From NCBI GenBank assembly GCA_017458805.1, contig JAFTAC010000087.1, forward strand, positions 1 to 14,688: a stretch of 14,688 nucleotides of DNA, in the 5' to 3' direction. The notes below the pieces were generated by a model, which had not been told where the DNA came from, ran no database searches, and was given only the letters and a program-made list of their open reading frames with translations. Position numbers and translations under genes: made by a program. Source of the DNA: Victivallales bacterium. GTDB lineage: Bacteria; Verrucomicrobiota; Lentisphaeria; Oligosphaerales; Oligosphaeraceae. This document shows positions 1 through 7,020 of the stretch, one piece after another. Numbering within the stretch: position 1 is the first letter of the stretch; each line of letters starts with the position of its first letter.

Positions 1-14
1 AATTGCTAATTGCT
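1..14. repeat. two copies of a 7-base tandem repeat at the window edge
   Basis: The window opens with AATTGCT repeated twice, followed by one more A, so it may be the right end of a longer heptad array lying to the left. The unit length equals that of the array at 8325-8443, although the base sequence differs. Two copies alone could be chance. Confidence 0.4.
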
Positions 15-108
15 AGATAATATAACACCCTCCAAGCGATTTGCAAAAAAGGGGATTGGCGTTACATTATCCCCGAGGCAATACAGAATCGAAAAGAGGA
101 GATTGATT

Positions 109-1701
109 ATGCCGAAGTTTCTAGGGATAGACTGCTGCACACGGAAGATGAACGCGCTGGTCATTGACACGGACAGGCGCACGCTTTCCCCAACCGTCAG
201 CGTCTATTACAGCGACTTGCGCCCGCAGAGCGAAATCAAGAACGGGATGGTTCCCAACGACGACCCGCTCGTCAAGCACTCCGACCCGCTCGTCTGGGCA
301 GATGCACTGGACACGTTGCTTGGACGCCTCACCGAGGCGGGCATCGACCTCTCCACCATTTCTGCCATCAGCGGCTGCGCACAGCAGCACGGAACCGTCT
401 ATCTCAGCCCCGATTTTGCAAAGAACAACTGGATTACAGGGAAAACCTCCTCGCTTGCCGCCGCCATTGCCCCCATGCTGACGCGCAAAAGCTCCCCCAT
501 CTGGATGGACAGCTCCACCTTCCAGCAGTGCCGCGAAATCGAGGCAGCCCTCGGCAGCGCACAGTATCTCCAGCAGAAATGCGGCTCCTGCGCCACAGAA
601 CGCTTCGCAGGCCCCCAGATACGCAAGTTCTTCCAGGAGGATTCCTCCGCATACGCAAAGACAGGCGTCATCCACCTTGTCAGCTCCTTCCTCACCTCGC
701 TCCTGACAGGCAAGTCTGAGAAGATCGACTGCTGCGATGCCGTTGGCATGAACCTGATGAACATCCAGACCATGGACTGGGACGACGAACTCCTGAAGGC
801 AACCGCTCCGGGCCTCCGCACCAAACTGCCGCCCATCTGCGGCAACTCCCACATCGCAGGCAAGCTCCACCCCTACTTCTCCAAATACGGCCTTCGCGAA
901 GTCCCCGTGGTCACCTTCACAGGAGACAATCCCAGCAGCCTCATCGGCATCGGCGGATGGAAGCCAGGCATCACCATCGTCGCACTAGGCACCAGCGACA
1001 ACATCTTTGCCGCTTCCGACAAGCCTATCACCGACCCATACGGCTATGGCCACCTCTTCCTGAACCCCGCAGGCAAATACATGCCCCTTGCGTGCTTCAA
1101 GAACGGCACATGCGCACGAGAACACATCATGCAGGAGTTCAACCTGACCTGGCACGAGTTCGACGTCGATGCCTTCGACCTCACACCGCCTGGCAACAAC
1201 GGCAACATCCTGCTGCCATACGTCACTGACGAAATCACCCCACAGGCAATGAACGTAGGCGGCATCGTCCACGAAGGCAATTCGCTCTTCAAGTCCCACA
1301 AGAACGCGGCCTCCATCGTCCGTGCCATGGTGGAGGCGCAGGCGATAACGATGCGCCTCCACACGACCTGGTTCGGCAACCGCATCAAGTCCATTCGCAT
1401 CACGGGGTCGATGTCGGACAGCCTGGGCGTCTGCCAAGTGCTCTCCGACGTCTTCAACACTACGGTCGAACGCCTTGACCACCACAACGCAGCGGCACAA
1501 GGTGCCGCCATGCGCGCAGCGCAGGCCACCCTGCCCGACACCCTCAGCTGGCATGCCATCACAAAGCTCTTCGCCACGCCAGTCAGCTCCAAGACCATCT
1601 CCCCCAACAAGCAGAACGTAGAGATTTACAAGGATCTCATCCAGGACTACGCCAAACTGGAGAAAAACATCACTGGCGTGGATTGCACCATTCCCAATTA
1701 G
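109..1701 (+). CDS. xylB: xylulokinase (FGGY carbohydrate kinase, XYLB-like)
   Basis: Predicted 530-residue cytoplasmic kinase that would phosphorylate D-xylulose, or a closely related ketose, to the 5-phosphate using ATP. I chose ATG 109 because GAGGAG at 96-101 is well placed; the frame is open upstream to position 10 but that part looks non-coding. Motifs in order: an N-terminal phosphate-binding strand (FLGIDCCTRK, near residue 3), the sugar-site segment SGCAQQHGTVY (about 88-98), PIWMDSST (about 130), the probable catalytic Asp210 in CCDAVGMNL, TGDNPSSLIG (about 271-280), ALGTSD (about 292-297), and an adenosine-side TGSMSD plus AAAQGAA near 432-467. The QQHG and WMDSST signatures and the length match the mammalian-type XYLB branch (human protein about 536 residues) rather than E. 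coli XylB. It is the first gene of a tight run with the two genes below. Substrate specificity is inferred from family. Confidence 0.85.
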   Translation: MPKFLGIDCCTRKMNALVIDTDRRTLSPTVSVYYSDLRPQSEIKNGMVPNDDPLVKHSDPLVWADALDTLLGRLTEAGIDLSTISAISGCAQQHGTVYLSPDFAKNNWITGKTSSLAAAIAPMLTRKSSPIWMDSSTFQQCREIEAALGSAQYLQQKCGSCATERFAGPQIRKFFQEDSSAYAKTGVIHLVSSFLTSLLTGKSEKIDCCDAVGMNLMNIQTMDWDDELLKATAPGLRTKLPPICGNSHIAGKLHPYFSKYGLREVPVVTFTGDNPSSLIGIGGWKPGITIVALGTSDNIFAASDKPITDPYGYGHLFLNPAGKYMPLACFKNGTCAREHIMQEFNLTWHEFDVDAFDLTPPGNNGNILLPYVTDEITPQAMNVGGIVHEGNSLFKSHKNAASIVRAMVEAQAITMRLHTTWFGNRIKSIRITGSMSDSLGVCQVLSDVFNTTVERLDHHNAAAQGAAMRAAQATLPDTLSWHAITKLFATPVSSKTISPNKQNVEIYKDLIQDYAKLEKNITGVDCTIPN

Positions 1702-1718
1702 ACACAAGGAGGCACAAG

Positions 1719-2192
1719 ATGAACGAGGAGACCATTCAGGTAAAGCGCATTCTCTTCTGCACGGACTTTTCCCCGAACGCAAATATCGCCTTCACGCACG
1801 CCATCGAGGTGGCGCAGCGCTATCCTGGCGCGGAGCTCCACCTGCTTCACGTCATCCCCGCACCAGACGCACAGTACTGGAAGTCCTACGTCTATATGCC
1901 TACAATCGATGTTGACCAGATGGCGAAGGACGCCTTCGACAAGCGCGTCAGCGAAGAGTATGAATCAATGCTTCCCAAAGACATTATTCTAACAAAAGCG
2001 TTCCGAATCGGCAAAGCATACGCCGAGATTATTCGTTATGCTGATGAGATACAGGCCGATTTGATCGTCATGGGACGACAGGGGCGCGGAGCCTTGGAAT
2101 CCCTCTTCTTCGGCACTGTTGCCGAAAAGGTCGTCAAGAAGGCGAAATGCCCCGTGCTGGTCATTCCGCTTCTGCCCCAACCAGCCAAATAG
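1719..2192 (+). CDS. universal stress protein, ATP-binding UspA-type
   Basis: Predicted 157-residue single-domain cytoplasmic Usp protein. ATG 1719 is chosen because a strong AAGGAGG (1706-1712) precedes it; the frame is open slightly further upstream but that would overlap the kinase gene. The N-terminus RILFCTDFS carries the conserved Asp16 of the nucleotide site, and the C-terminus holds G119-x2-G122-x9-G132-T133, the classical ATP-binding pattern of UspFG/MJ0577-like proteins, followed by the CPVLVIP strand. Usp proteins are ATP-responsive modulators of stress and energy state rather than enzymes with a known single reaction. It starts 17 bases after the kinase stop, so the two are probably co-transcribed. 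No partner can be read from the sequence. Confidence 0.88.
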   Translation: MNEETIQVKRILFCTDFSPNANIAFTHAIEVAQRYPGAELHLLHVIPAPDAQYWKSYVYMPTIDVDQMAKDAFDKRVSEEYESMLPKDIILTKAFRIGKAYAEIIRYADEIQADLIVMGRQGRGALESLFFGTVAEKVVKKAKCPVLVIPLLPQPAK

Positions 2193-2223
2193 TCATAAAC
2201 CAACAGCTTTTTAGGAAACCACC

Positions 2224-2469
2224 ATGTCCGACACACTTGAATCCCAACTCAAAGAATTGATTGTAGAGCGCCTCTTTCTGGACATCGCTCCGGAAGATAT
2301 TGAAACCGACGCCCCCCTTTCCGACTACGGCGTCGATTCCTTCCTCCTACTGGAGCTGATCGTTGCCCTTGAAGAGGTCTTTGAAGTGAAGTTCGAGCAG
2401 TCGGACATCACAGCCGACGTACTCAAATCAGTGGCATCTTTAGCGGCATTGGTACAATCAAAAAAATAA
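2224..2469 (+). CDS. stand-alone acyl carrier protein
   Basis: Predicted 81-residue acidic four-helix carrier protein. The phosphopantetheine attachment site is Ser39 in the motif YGVDSFLLLELI, a variant of the usual DSL with Phe after the serine. AGGAAA at 2213-2218 supports this ATG. It lies 31 bases after the universal stress gene and is followed by a hairpin at 2480-2509, so it closes the kinase-usp-acp run. No fab, polyketide or lipid gene is adjacent, so it is an orphan carrier: it could serve fatty acid synthesis, a specialised acyl transfer, or lipid A/O-antigen acylation. The carrier identity is secure; the pathway is unknown. Confidence 0.9.
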   Translation: MSDTLESQLKELIVERLFLDIAPEDIETDAPLSDYGVDSFLLLELIVALEEVFEVKFEQSDITADVLKSVASLAALVQSKK

Positions 2470-2479
2470 CCATGTTTAA

Positions 2480-2509
2480 TGCGGAACGGGTTTTAACGCC
2501 CGTTCCGCA
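2480..2509. terminator. hairpin between convergent genes
   Basis: An 11-base perfect stem (2480-2490 with 2499-2509, core GCGGAACGGG) encloses an 8-base loop. It lies between the end of the acyl carrier gene (+) and the end of the methyltransferase gene (-), where a bidirectional terminator is expected. Neither side carries a strong T run, so intrinsic termination is probable rather than certain. Confidence 0.65.
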
Positions 2510-2517
2510 ATAAATAT

Positions 2518-3411
2518 CTAAATCCAATCAAAATTATCAGAGATTATAAGCTCTTCCTTGGTGATAAGATGCGTAGTTTGCATGGGTATGGATTGATACG
2601 CCAGCCCAAAGTTATCTGCTAACTCTCGCACCTCTTCAGTGTCATCATAGGTCAGCAAGAAATGTCCCTTCATTTGGGTCGCTAATTCAAAAATACGACG
2701 GTGGTCAACGTCAAAATGATTATACAAGCGCCTTCCTGCCACAGTATATGGAGGGTCGATAAAGAAGAACATTTCTTTATTGTCTAAATACTGCTCCATT
2801 ATGCCAAAAGCATCACCGTGAATAAACAATATCTTGTCGCGTAATGCATTAGCCTCCTCTATGCGTCTAGCCAATGTTGAAGGATACCAACGAGAAGCCA
2901 GACCTTTTCCCGCTTCGCCAGTCTTGATCAACCCTGCCCCTTTGGCAAGTATTCCTCCATGAAATGTGCGGTTACGTACAATTGTTGCAAAGCCTTTTTC
3001 CCTGATACCCGCATTGGCCTGCTGAACAACGAGATTCACCTCTTCTGCTGTAACTACAAATGACTTAATGCGGTTAACAAGCCAGGTACAGTCTTTTTCT
3101 GAAAAAATGGTTTCCCAAGCCGCTGCAACATCTTCATCTAGTTCAACCATTGTTGCATGATTGAAATAGCCTTCGGCTATAGCAGTAAGAGTGATAATTC
3201 CCCCACCCGCAAATGGTTCTATAAGCTGGGCATTATCCTGAGCCTGCCTAAACCATTTTCTTGCAGTTGGCACAAGCCATGTTTTGCCTCCAGGATAGCG
3301 AAACGGACTACGTTGCGGAACAGATGAAACATTTATGACTTGTGGCCTATCTTCAACTTCAGAAGACCATAAATCAGGAAACAAACTCAGTTGTACAGGT
3401 TGCGTTGTCAT
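2518..3411 (-). CDS. D12-class (Dam-like) DNA adenine-N6 methyltransferase
   Basis: Predicted 297-residue modification enzyme of a type II restriction-modification system. Visible motifs: FRYPGGK (37-43, motif X), EPFAGGG (65-71, motif I, the S-adenosylmethionine site), an acidic MVELDED (about 88-94), the catalytic DPPY (219-222, motif IV) and LTYDD near 253. This order and length match the D12/Dam alpha-class. The middle (about 145-175) would hold the target recognition region. Its ATG overlaps the stop of the upstream NotI-like gene as ATGA, indicating translational coupling. No disabling change is visible, so the methylase appears intact although the paired nuclease gene is broken. The region is AT-richer than its flanks, suggesting horizontal acquisition. 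The recognition sequence cannot be deduced. Confidence 0.9.
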   Translation of the reverse strand: MTTQPVQLSLFPDLWSSEVEDRPQVINVSSVPQRSPFRYPGGKTWLVPTARKWFRQAQDNAQLIEPFAGGGIITLTAIAEGYFNHATMVELDEDVAAAWETIFSEKDCTWLVNRIKSFVVTAEEVNLVVQQANAGIREKGFATIVRNRTFHGGILAKGAGLIKTGEAGKGLASRWYPSTLARRIEEANALRDKILFIHGDAFGIMEQYLDNKEMFFFIDPPYTVAGRRLYNHFDVDHRRIFELATQMKGHFLLTYDDTEEVRELADNFGLAYQSIPMQTTHLITKEELIISDNFDWI

Positions 3412-4286
3412 AGCAATTCAAATACAGAATGAGCTTCAGGTGCATTGCTTGTCCGTTCATCAAGCTTTCCTTGTAACAACGACAAAAAATCCTCCATGCT
3501 CCCCTCTTTAGTATAAATAACCCTGTGAAGTGCTGAATAGAACTCTGTATAAACTGTTTTAACTAGTTGAAGATGATAGGAAGCATCTGAAGCGCTGTAA
3601 ACCAAATCATACAAAAACCATGCAATGTCTGCCTTTTCCTTTGTGGTTTCAGGCAACTTCGGCAAAGTCTCAAAAAAAGCCTTCTGAATTGCTACACACT
3701 GCTTCTTGTTCCAGGCTTAGAATATTCCCCCCTTATACATCATCTGGGGTATTAACCTTTTTCGAGAAGAAGAAAGATAGTCAGGACGTGGATAATTGCG
3801 TCCATCCCATTGGAAATCCTCTGTGGGATTATTCATGAATTCTTGAAATGGATTGCGAAGATTTCCACTTATATACACACCTTGAACTTCAACCGATGCG
3901 AAATCTAAAATGCAACCATTATTATCATAACTAACGATTACGTAATCAATATTTCCAGCTGGTTGTCCATCGACATCAACCAATTTGATTTCAGGCAATG
4001 AAGTCCATTTTGTACCTTTTTTCCAGACAAACTCGGCAGCATTCCTTAAAATCAACCAATCCTCACGAAAACGAGTTGGACACGTTATGACCATACCATT
4101 TTCGTGCTTCACGCTACAAACACCAAGAGGATCGTCAGCCTTGTCTTTCGTGCAGTTTGGATAACGGTTGTGAAAAGGACAAAGCCTATTGTCACGATAA
4201 TATTTTGCTTTCTCAGAGACATTTTCCGATGGAAAACCAAACACTTCTGCTAACGGATTATTACTGTGCATATTAATAACCACCAT
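3408..4286 (-). pseudogene. NotI-like type II restriction endonuclease, broken by one in-frame TAA
   Basis: Read on the minus strand from ATG 4286, the frame gives 189 residues, then TAA at 3719-3717, then 102 more sense codons (beginning AWNKKQ) to the true end at 3408: 292 codons in one frame with no shift. The N-terminal part has four cysteines (C36, C45, C57, C69) in the pattern CPF-C-GVC-CP that matches the iron-binding Cys4 site of NotI, then D114 and E133-V-Q135, resembling the NotI Asp/Glu-x-Gln active site. The C-terminal part lacks its own ATG (TTG 3665 would be the first alternative). An alternative start is ATG 4271, preceded by GGTGG. It overlaps the methylase by 4 bases. Family assignment rests on the cysteine and active-site pattern. 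The stop suggests an inactive or truncated nuclease, unless it is a sequencing error. Confidence 0.8.
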
Positions 4287-4330
4287 TCAATTAGGCCTAG
4301 CCTGATTCCCTTTCCCCCAAATATCTCTCA

Positions 4331-4360
4331 ATAATATAGGAGTTTCTCCCAAATTGTCAA
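4331..4360 (-). promoter_or_regulatory. predicted promoter of the restriction-modification pair
   Basis: On the minus strand a perfect TTGACA (4360-4355) is followed after 16 bases by TATATT (4338-4333), or after 18 bases by TATTAT (4336-4331). This places a start point about 40 bases ahead of the NotI-like gene's ATG. The -35 box shares its bases with the promoter on the other strand. Confidence 0.55.
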
Positions 4361-4382
4361 TAGCTAAAAGTGTTTTTATGCT
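4354..4382 (+). promoter_or_regulatory. predicted promoter of the TIM-barrel epimerase gene
   Basis: TTGTCA (4354-4359) is followed after 17 bases by TATGCT (4377-4382), a fair sigma-70-type match. The start point would be near 4389, giving a leader of roughly 130 bases ahead of ATG 4520. The assignment is by consensus resemblance only. Confidence 0.45.
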
Positions 4383-4519
4383 TAAGTGAAGATAGTTCTT
4401 CTTTCTAGTAATGTGCCATAATCAAAAAAATAAACAAGTCCATTGGATATTTTACTCAAAAGAATTATATTGTTTAAGGTTTCTTTTCAAAAACATGATA
4501 AACCTTAAGGTAGTACAAT

Positions 4520-5374
4520 ATGGCACGATTCAAGATAGGCGTGATGGTGGACAGCTTCAGGCTGCCCATACCCGATGGCGTGCGCAAGGCCAGCGAGCTG
4601 GGTGCGGACGGCATCCAGGTCTATGTCGTCGATGGTGAGATGACTCCGAAAGCACTGGATGCAGCCAAACGCCAGGCATTCAAGAAGCTGGTGCAGGACA
4701 ATGGCCTTCAAATCTCCGCACTCTGCGGCGACCTGGGCGGCCACGGCTTCCAGATTCCAGCAGAGAACGAAGACAAGATTGCCCGCTCTGAGGCCATCGT
4801 CGATTTGGCGGTTGATCTGGGCACCAAGGTTGTGACGACTCACATCGGCGTCGTCCCCGCTGACGCATCATCGCCTGTTTACCAGAACCAGAAACTCGTC
4901 TGCCAGACCATCGGCGAATACGCTGCCAAGCGCGGCGTGACCTTCGCCATCGAAACGGGGCCTGAAACAGCAGAACGGCTTGCCACCTTCCTGAAGGATG
5001 TCAACTCCAAGGGCATTGGCGTCAACCTCGACCCTGCCAACCTCATCATGGTGCAGAACGACGACCCTGTGAAGGCCGTCTATGCGCTGAAAGACTTCAT
5101 CGTCCATACGCACGCCAAGGATGGCGTCCAATACAAGCCCTGCGACCCCGTCAAGGTTTACAATGCCTTCGCGGAAGGCGGCGTTGAAGGACTCAATATT
5201 GGTGAACTGTTCAACGAACTTCCATTAGGGGAGGGCAAAGTGGATTGGGACCGCTATCTGGCGGCCCTTTCCGAAGTAGGTTACCGTGGGTATCTGACCG
5301 TCGAAAGAGAGGTCGGAGCCAACCCCGAAGCCGACATACGGACTGCCGTAAACTTCCTGAAAGCCAGAATCTGA
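4520..5374 (+). CDS. sugar phosphate isomerase/epimerase-like TIM barrel protein
   Basis: Predicted 284-residue cytoplasmic protein of the xylose isomerase-like/AP endonuclease 2 fold. The start ATG 4520 has TAAGG at 4506-4510. Probable metal ligands in the usual order are E145 (FAIETG), D171 (NLDPAN), H198 (HTHAKD) and a C-terminal glutamate in TVEREVG (E262 or E264); GEGKVDW near 237-243 is also typical of the family. Members isomerise or epimerise sugars and keto-sugars such as hydroxypyruvate, tagaturonate, xylulose or inosose derivatives; the exact reaction cannot be assigned here. The gene stands alone between a divergent promoter region and a strong terminator, ahead of a TRAP transporter operon. 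A role converting an imported sugar acid or ketose is a reasonable inference from this context. Confidence 0.85.
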   Translation: MARFKIGVMVDSFRLPIPDGVRKASELGADGIQVYVVDGEMTPKALDAAKRQAFKKLVQDNGLQISALCGDLGGHGFQIPAENEDKIARSEAIVDLAVDLGTKVVTTHIGVVPADASSPVYQNQKLVCQTIGEYAAKRGVTFAIETGPETAERLATFLKDVNSKGIGVNLDPANLIMVQNDDPVKAVYALKDFIVHTHAKDGVQYKPCDPVKVYNAFAEGGVEGLNIGELFNELPLGEGKVDWDRYLAALSEVGYRGYLTVEREVGANPEADIRTAVNFLKARI

Positions 5375-5399
5375 AGCGTTTATCAACGTTTCACTTCCC

Positions 5400-5463
5400 A
5401 AAGACAACACCGACCCGTTCGACGGAGTTCATCCATCGATGAACTGTGGTGTTGTCTTTTTTT
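5400..5463 (+). terminator. branched intrinsic terminator with T run
   Basis: A 12-base perfect stem, 5400-5411 with 5448-5459 (AAAGACAACACC/GGTGTTGTCTTT), runs into seven T residues ending at 5463. Inside are two further hairpins: 5415-5418 with 5422-5425 (3-base loop), and 5426-5433 with 5438-5445 (AGTTCATC/GATGAACT, CATC loop). The shape is a three-way junction. It ends the epimerase transcript and lies 45 bases ahead of dctP, so it could also act as a leader attenuator for the TRAP operon. Confidence 0.8.
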
Positions 5464-5508
5464 GTAACAGATAAATATACATTCCAAAATCTATAAAAGG
5501 AAACCACA

Positions 5509-6528
5509 ATGAAACGTACCACCCTTTTGACAATCGTCGTGCTGCTTGCAGCAGCGCTTTTCACCAGCTGCGAGAAAAAGGACACCCCGAAGGTTTACCG
5601 CCTGACCTACAGCATCTTCTTCCCGCCCGTCCACGTCCACACGAAACTTGCCATTCAATGGGCGGAAGAGATTGAGAAACGCACAAACGGACGCGTCAAA
5701 ATCGAGGTCTTCCCCGGCAGCGTCCTGAGCGGGGCATCCGAGAACTACGACTGCGTCGCCAACGGCGTTTCAGACCTTGGCATGAGCGGACTGGCCTACT
5801 CCAAGGGGCTCTTCCCCCTCACCGAGTGCCTCGACTACCCCATGGGCTACCCGAACGGCGCCACCGCCACCCGAATCGCCAACGCCTTCCTGGATCATTT
5901 CAAGCCCGCCGAGTTCAAGGACACGCACATCCTCTTCCTGCATGCCCACGGACCTGGCATCCTGGCCTCCACAAAGCCCATTGAAAACCTCAATGATTTC
6001 AAGAACCTCAGCATCCGAGGCACAGGCATCTCCTCCGAAATCATCAAGCACATGGGCGGCAACGCCATCGGCTTCCCGCAGGGAGAAACCTTCGAGGCCC
6101 TGCGCAAGGGCGTTGTCCAGGGCACGCTCTGCCCCATAGAAACCCTTAAAGGCTGGAAGCAGGGCGAGGTCATCAGCGACGTCACCTCCATCCCCGCCAT
6201 CGGCTACACCACCACCATGTTCGTCACGATGAACCTCAAGACCTGGAACAAGCTGCCAGCCGACATCCAGCAGATCATCACCGAGGTCACCCAGGAGTGG
6301 ATTCCCAAGCACGGACAGGCATGGGATGACGCCGACACCGAGGGACGCCAGTTCGTCACCGAACTCGGCAGGAAGTTCCACTCCTTCTCCCCAGAGGAGA
6401 ACGAGAAGACACGCAAACTGCTGGAGCCCATGTTCGAGAGCTGGATCAAGGAGACCGAGGCCAAGGGGTTGCCTGGCCGCGAGGCCGTCGAGTTCATCCG
6501 CAAGGAACTTGAAAAGGACGGGAAGTAA
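5509..6528 (+). CDS. dctP: TRAP transporter substrate-binding protein (DctP family), lipoprotein
   Basis: Predicted 339-residue extracytoplasmic receptor that captures an acidic substrate and delivers it to the DctQM membrane complex. AAAAGGAAA just upstream (about 5496-5503) supports ATG 5509. The N-terminus is a lipoprotein signal: KR, a hydrophobic stretch, then LFTSC with Cys21 as the likely lipidated residue. The family's substrate region is visible: LSIRGTGISSEIIKHMGGNA with R170, expected to salt-bridge the substrate carboxylate, followed by the conserved FEALRKGVVQGT. Most TRAP receptors are soluble periplasmic proteins, so the lipid anchor is a mild oddity. It sits 3 bases before dctQ and forms the first gene of a complete dctPQM operon. 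Substrate is not readable; with the nearby lyases, a uronate or related sugar acid is plausible. Confidence 0.93.
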   Translation: MKRTTLLTIVVLLAAALFTSCEKKDTPKVYRLTYSIFFPPVHVHTKLAIQWAEEIEKRTNGRVKIEVFPGSVLSGASENYDCVANGVSDLGMSGLAYSKGLFPLTECLDYPMGYPNGATATRIANAFLDHFKPAEFKDTHILFLHAHGPGILASTKPIENLNDFKNLSIRGTGISSEIIKHMGGNAIGFPQGETFEALRKGVVQGTLCPIETLKGWKQGEVISDVTSIPAIGYTTTMFVTMNLKTWNKLPADIQQIITEVTQEWIPKHGQAWDDADTEGRQFVTELGRKFHSFSPEENEKTRKLLEPMFESWIKETEAKGLPGREAVEFIRKELEKDGK

Positions 6529-6531
6529 GCC

Positions 6532-7020
6532 ATGTGGGCGAAATACAAGTTGTTTGTCGGCTGGCTTGTCAAGGGGCTGGCCTTCATCGCGGGAGTCAAC
6601 GTGCTCGTGATGATGACGGTGACCTGCCTGGATGTCATCCTGCGGCGCTTCGGGCTGCCCCTGAAAGGGGCCGTTGACATCGTGATGGTGGCAGCCTGCC
6701 TCACGGCGGTCTGCGCCCTGCCCTACACGACTGCTGTCAAAGGGCATGGGGCCGTGGAGTTTTTCTTCCAGCGGCTGCCTGCCTGCCTGAAGCCCATCAT
6801 CGATGGCATCTGGCGTGTCGCTGTCCTGATTCTCTATGCGGTAATGTCGTGGCACAGCATGATATACGGCATTGACATGCTGCACCGCAACCGCACCACA
6901 CTCACGCTTCACATTCCGCTGTTCTGGATACTCTGGCTAATGTCCTTCTCCTTCGCTGTTGTCTCCCTTATCAAGCTCTACAACCTGACCCATCCAGGAA
7001 AGGAGATGATGAAGCCATGA
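6532..7020 (+). CDS. dctQ: TRAP transporter small membrane subunit (DctQ family)
   Basis: Predicted 162-residue inner-membrane protein with four hydrophobic helices (about residues 14-36, 48-68, 90-112 and 128-150). The VKGHGAVEFFFQRLP segment after helix 2 matches the conserved loop of the family, as does DVILRRFGLPLKGAVD between helices 1 and 2. DctQ pairs with DctM to form the sodium-dependent translocator. Its gene starts 3 bases after dctP and its stop overlaps the dctM start as ATGA, so the three are translationally linked. Length is typical for the family. Confidence 0.92.
   Translation: MWAKYKLFVGWLVKGLAFIAGVNVLVMMTVTCLDVILRRFGLPLKGAVDIVMVAACLTAVCALPYTTAVKGHGAVEFFFQRLPACLKPIIDGIWRVAVLILYAVMSWHSMIYGIDMLHRNRTTLTLHIPLFWILWLMSFSFAVVSLIKLYNLTHPGKEMMKP

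Noticed and set aside
121..870. Open frame of 249 codons opposite the xylulokinase
   Set aside because: Antisense to conserved kinase motifs, with a cysteine/alanine/glycine-rich translation typical of a shadow frame.
3408..3665. Separate small gene of 85 codons upstream of the methylase
   Set aside because: It is the same-frame continuation of the NotI-like gene after the TAA at 3717-3719; its first codon is TTG and open sense codons precede it.
4388..4401. Small hairpin GAAGA/TCTTC in the epimerase leader
   Set aside because: Only five weak base pairs; expected by chance in AT-rich DNA.
4411..4638. Short plus-strand frame running into the epimerase gene
   Set aside because: It begins in the AT-rich leader, runs out of frame into the epimerase, and has no recognisable product.
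5770..6912. Long open frame (380 codons) on the minus strand opposite dctP and dctQ
   Set aside because: It lies opposite two clearly recognised genes, its translation is low-complexity and resembles no family, and high GC content readily keeps antisense frames open.
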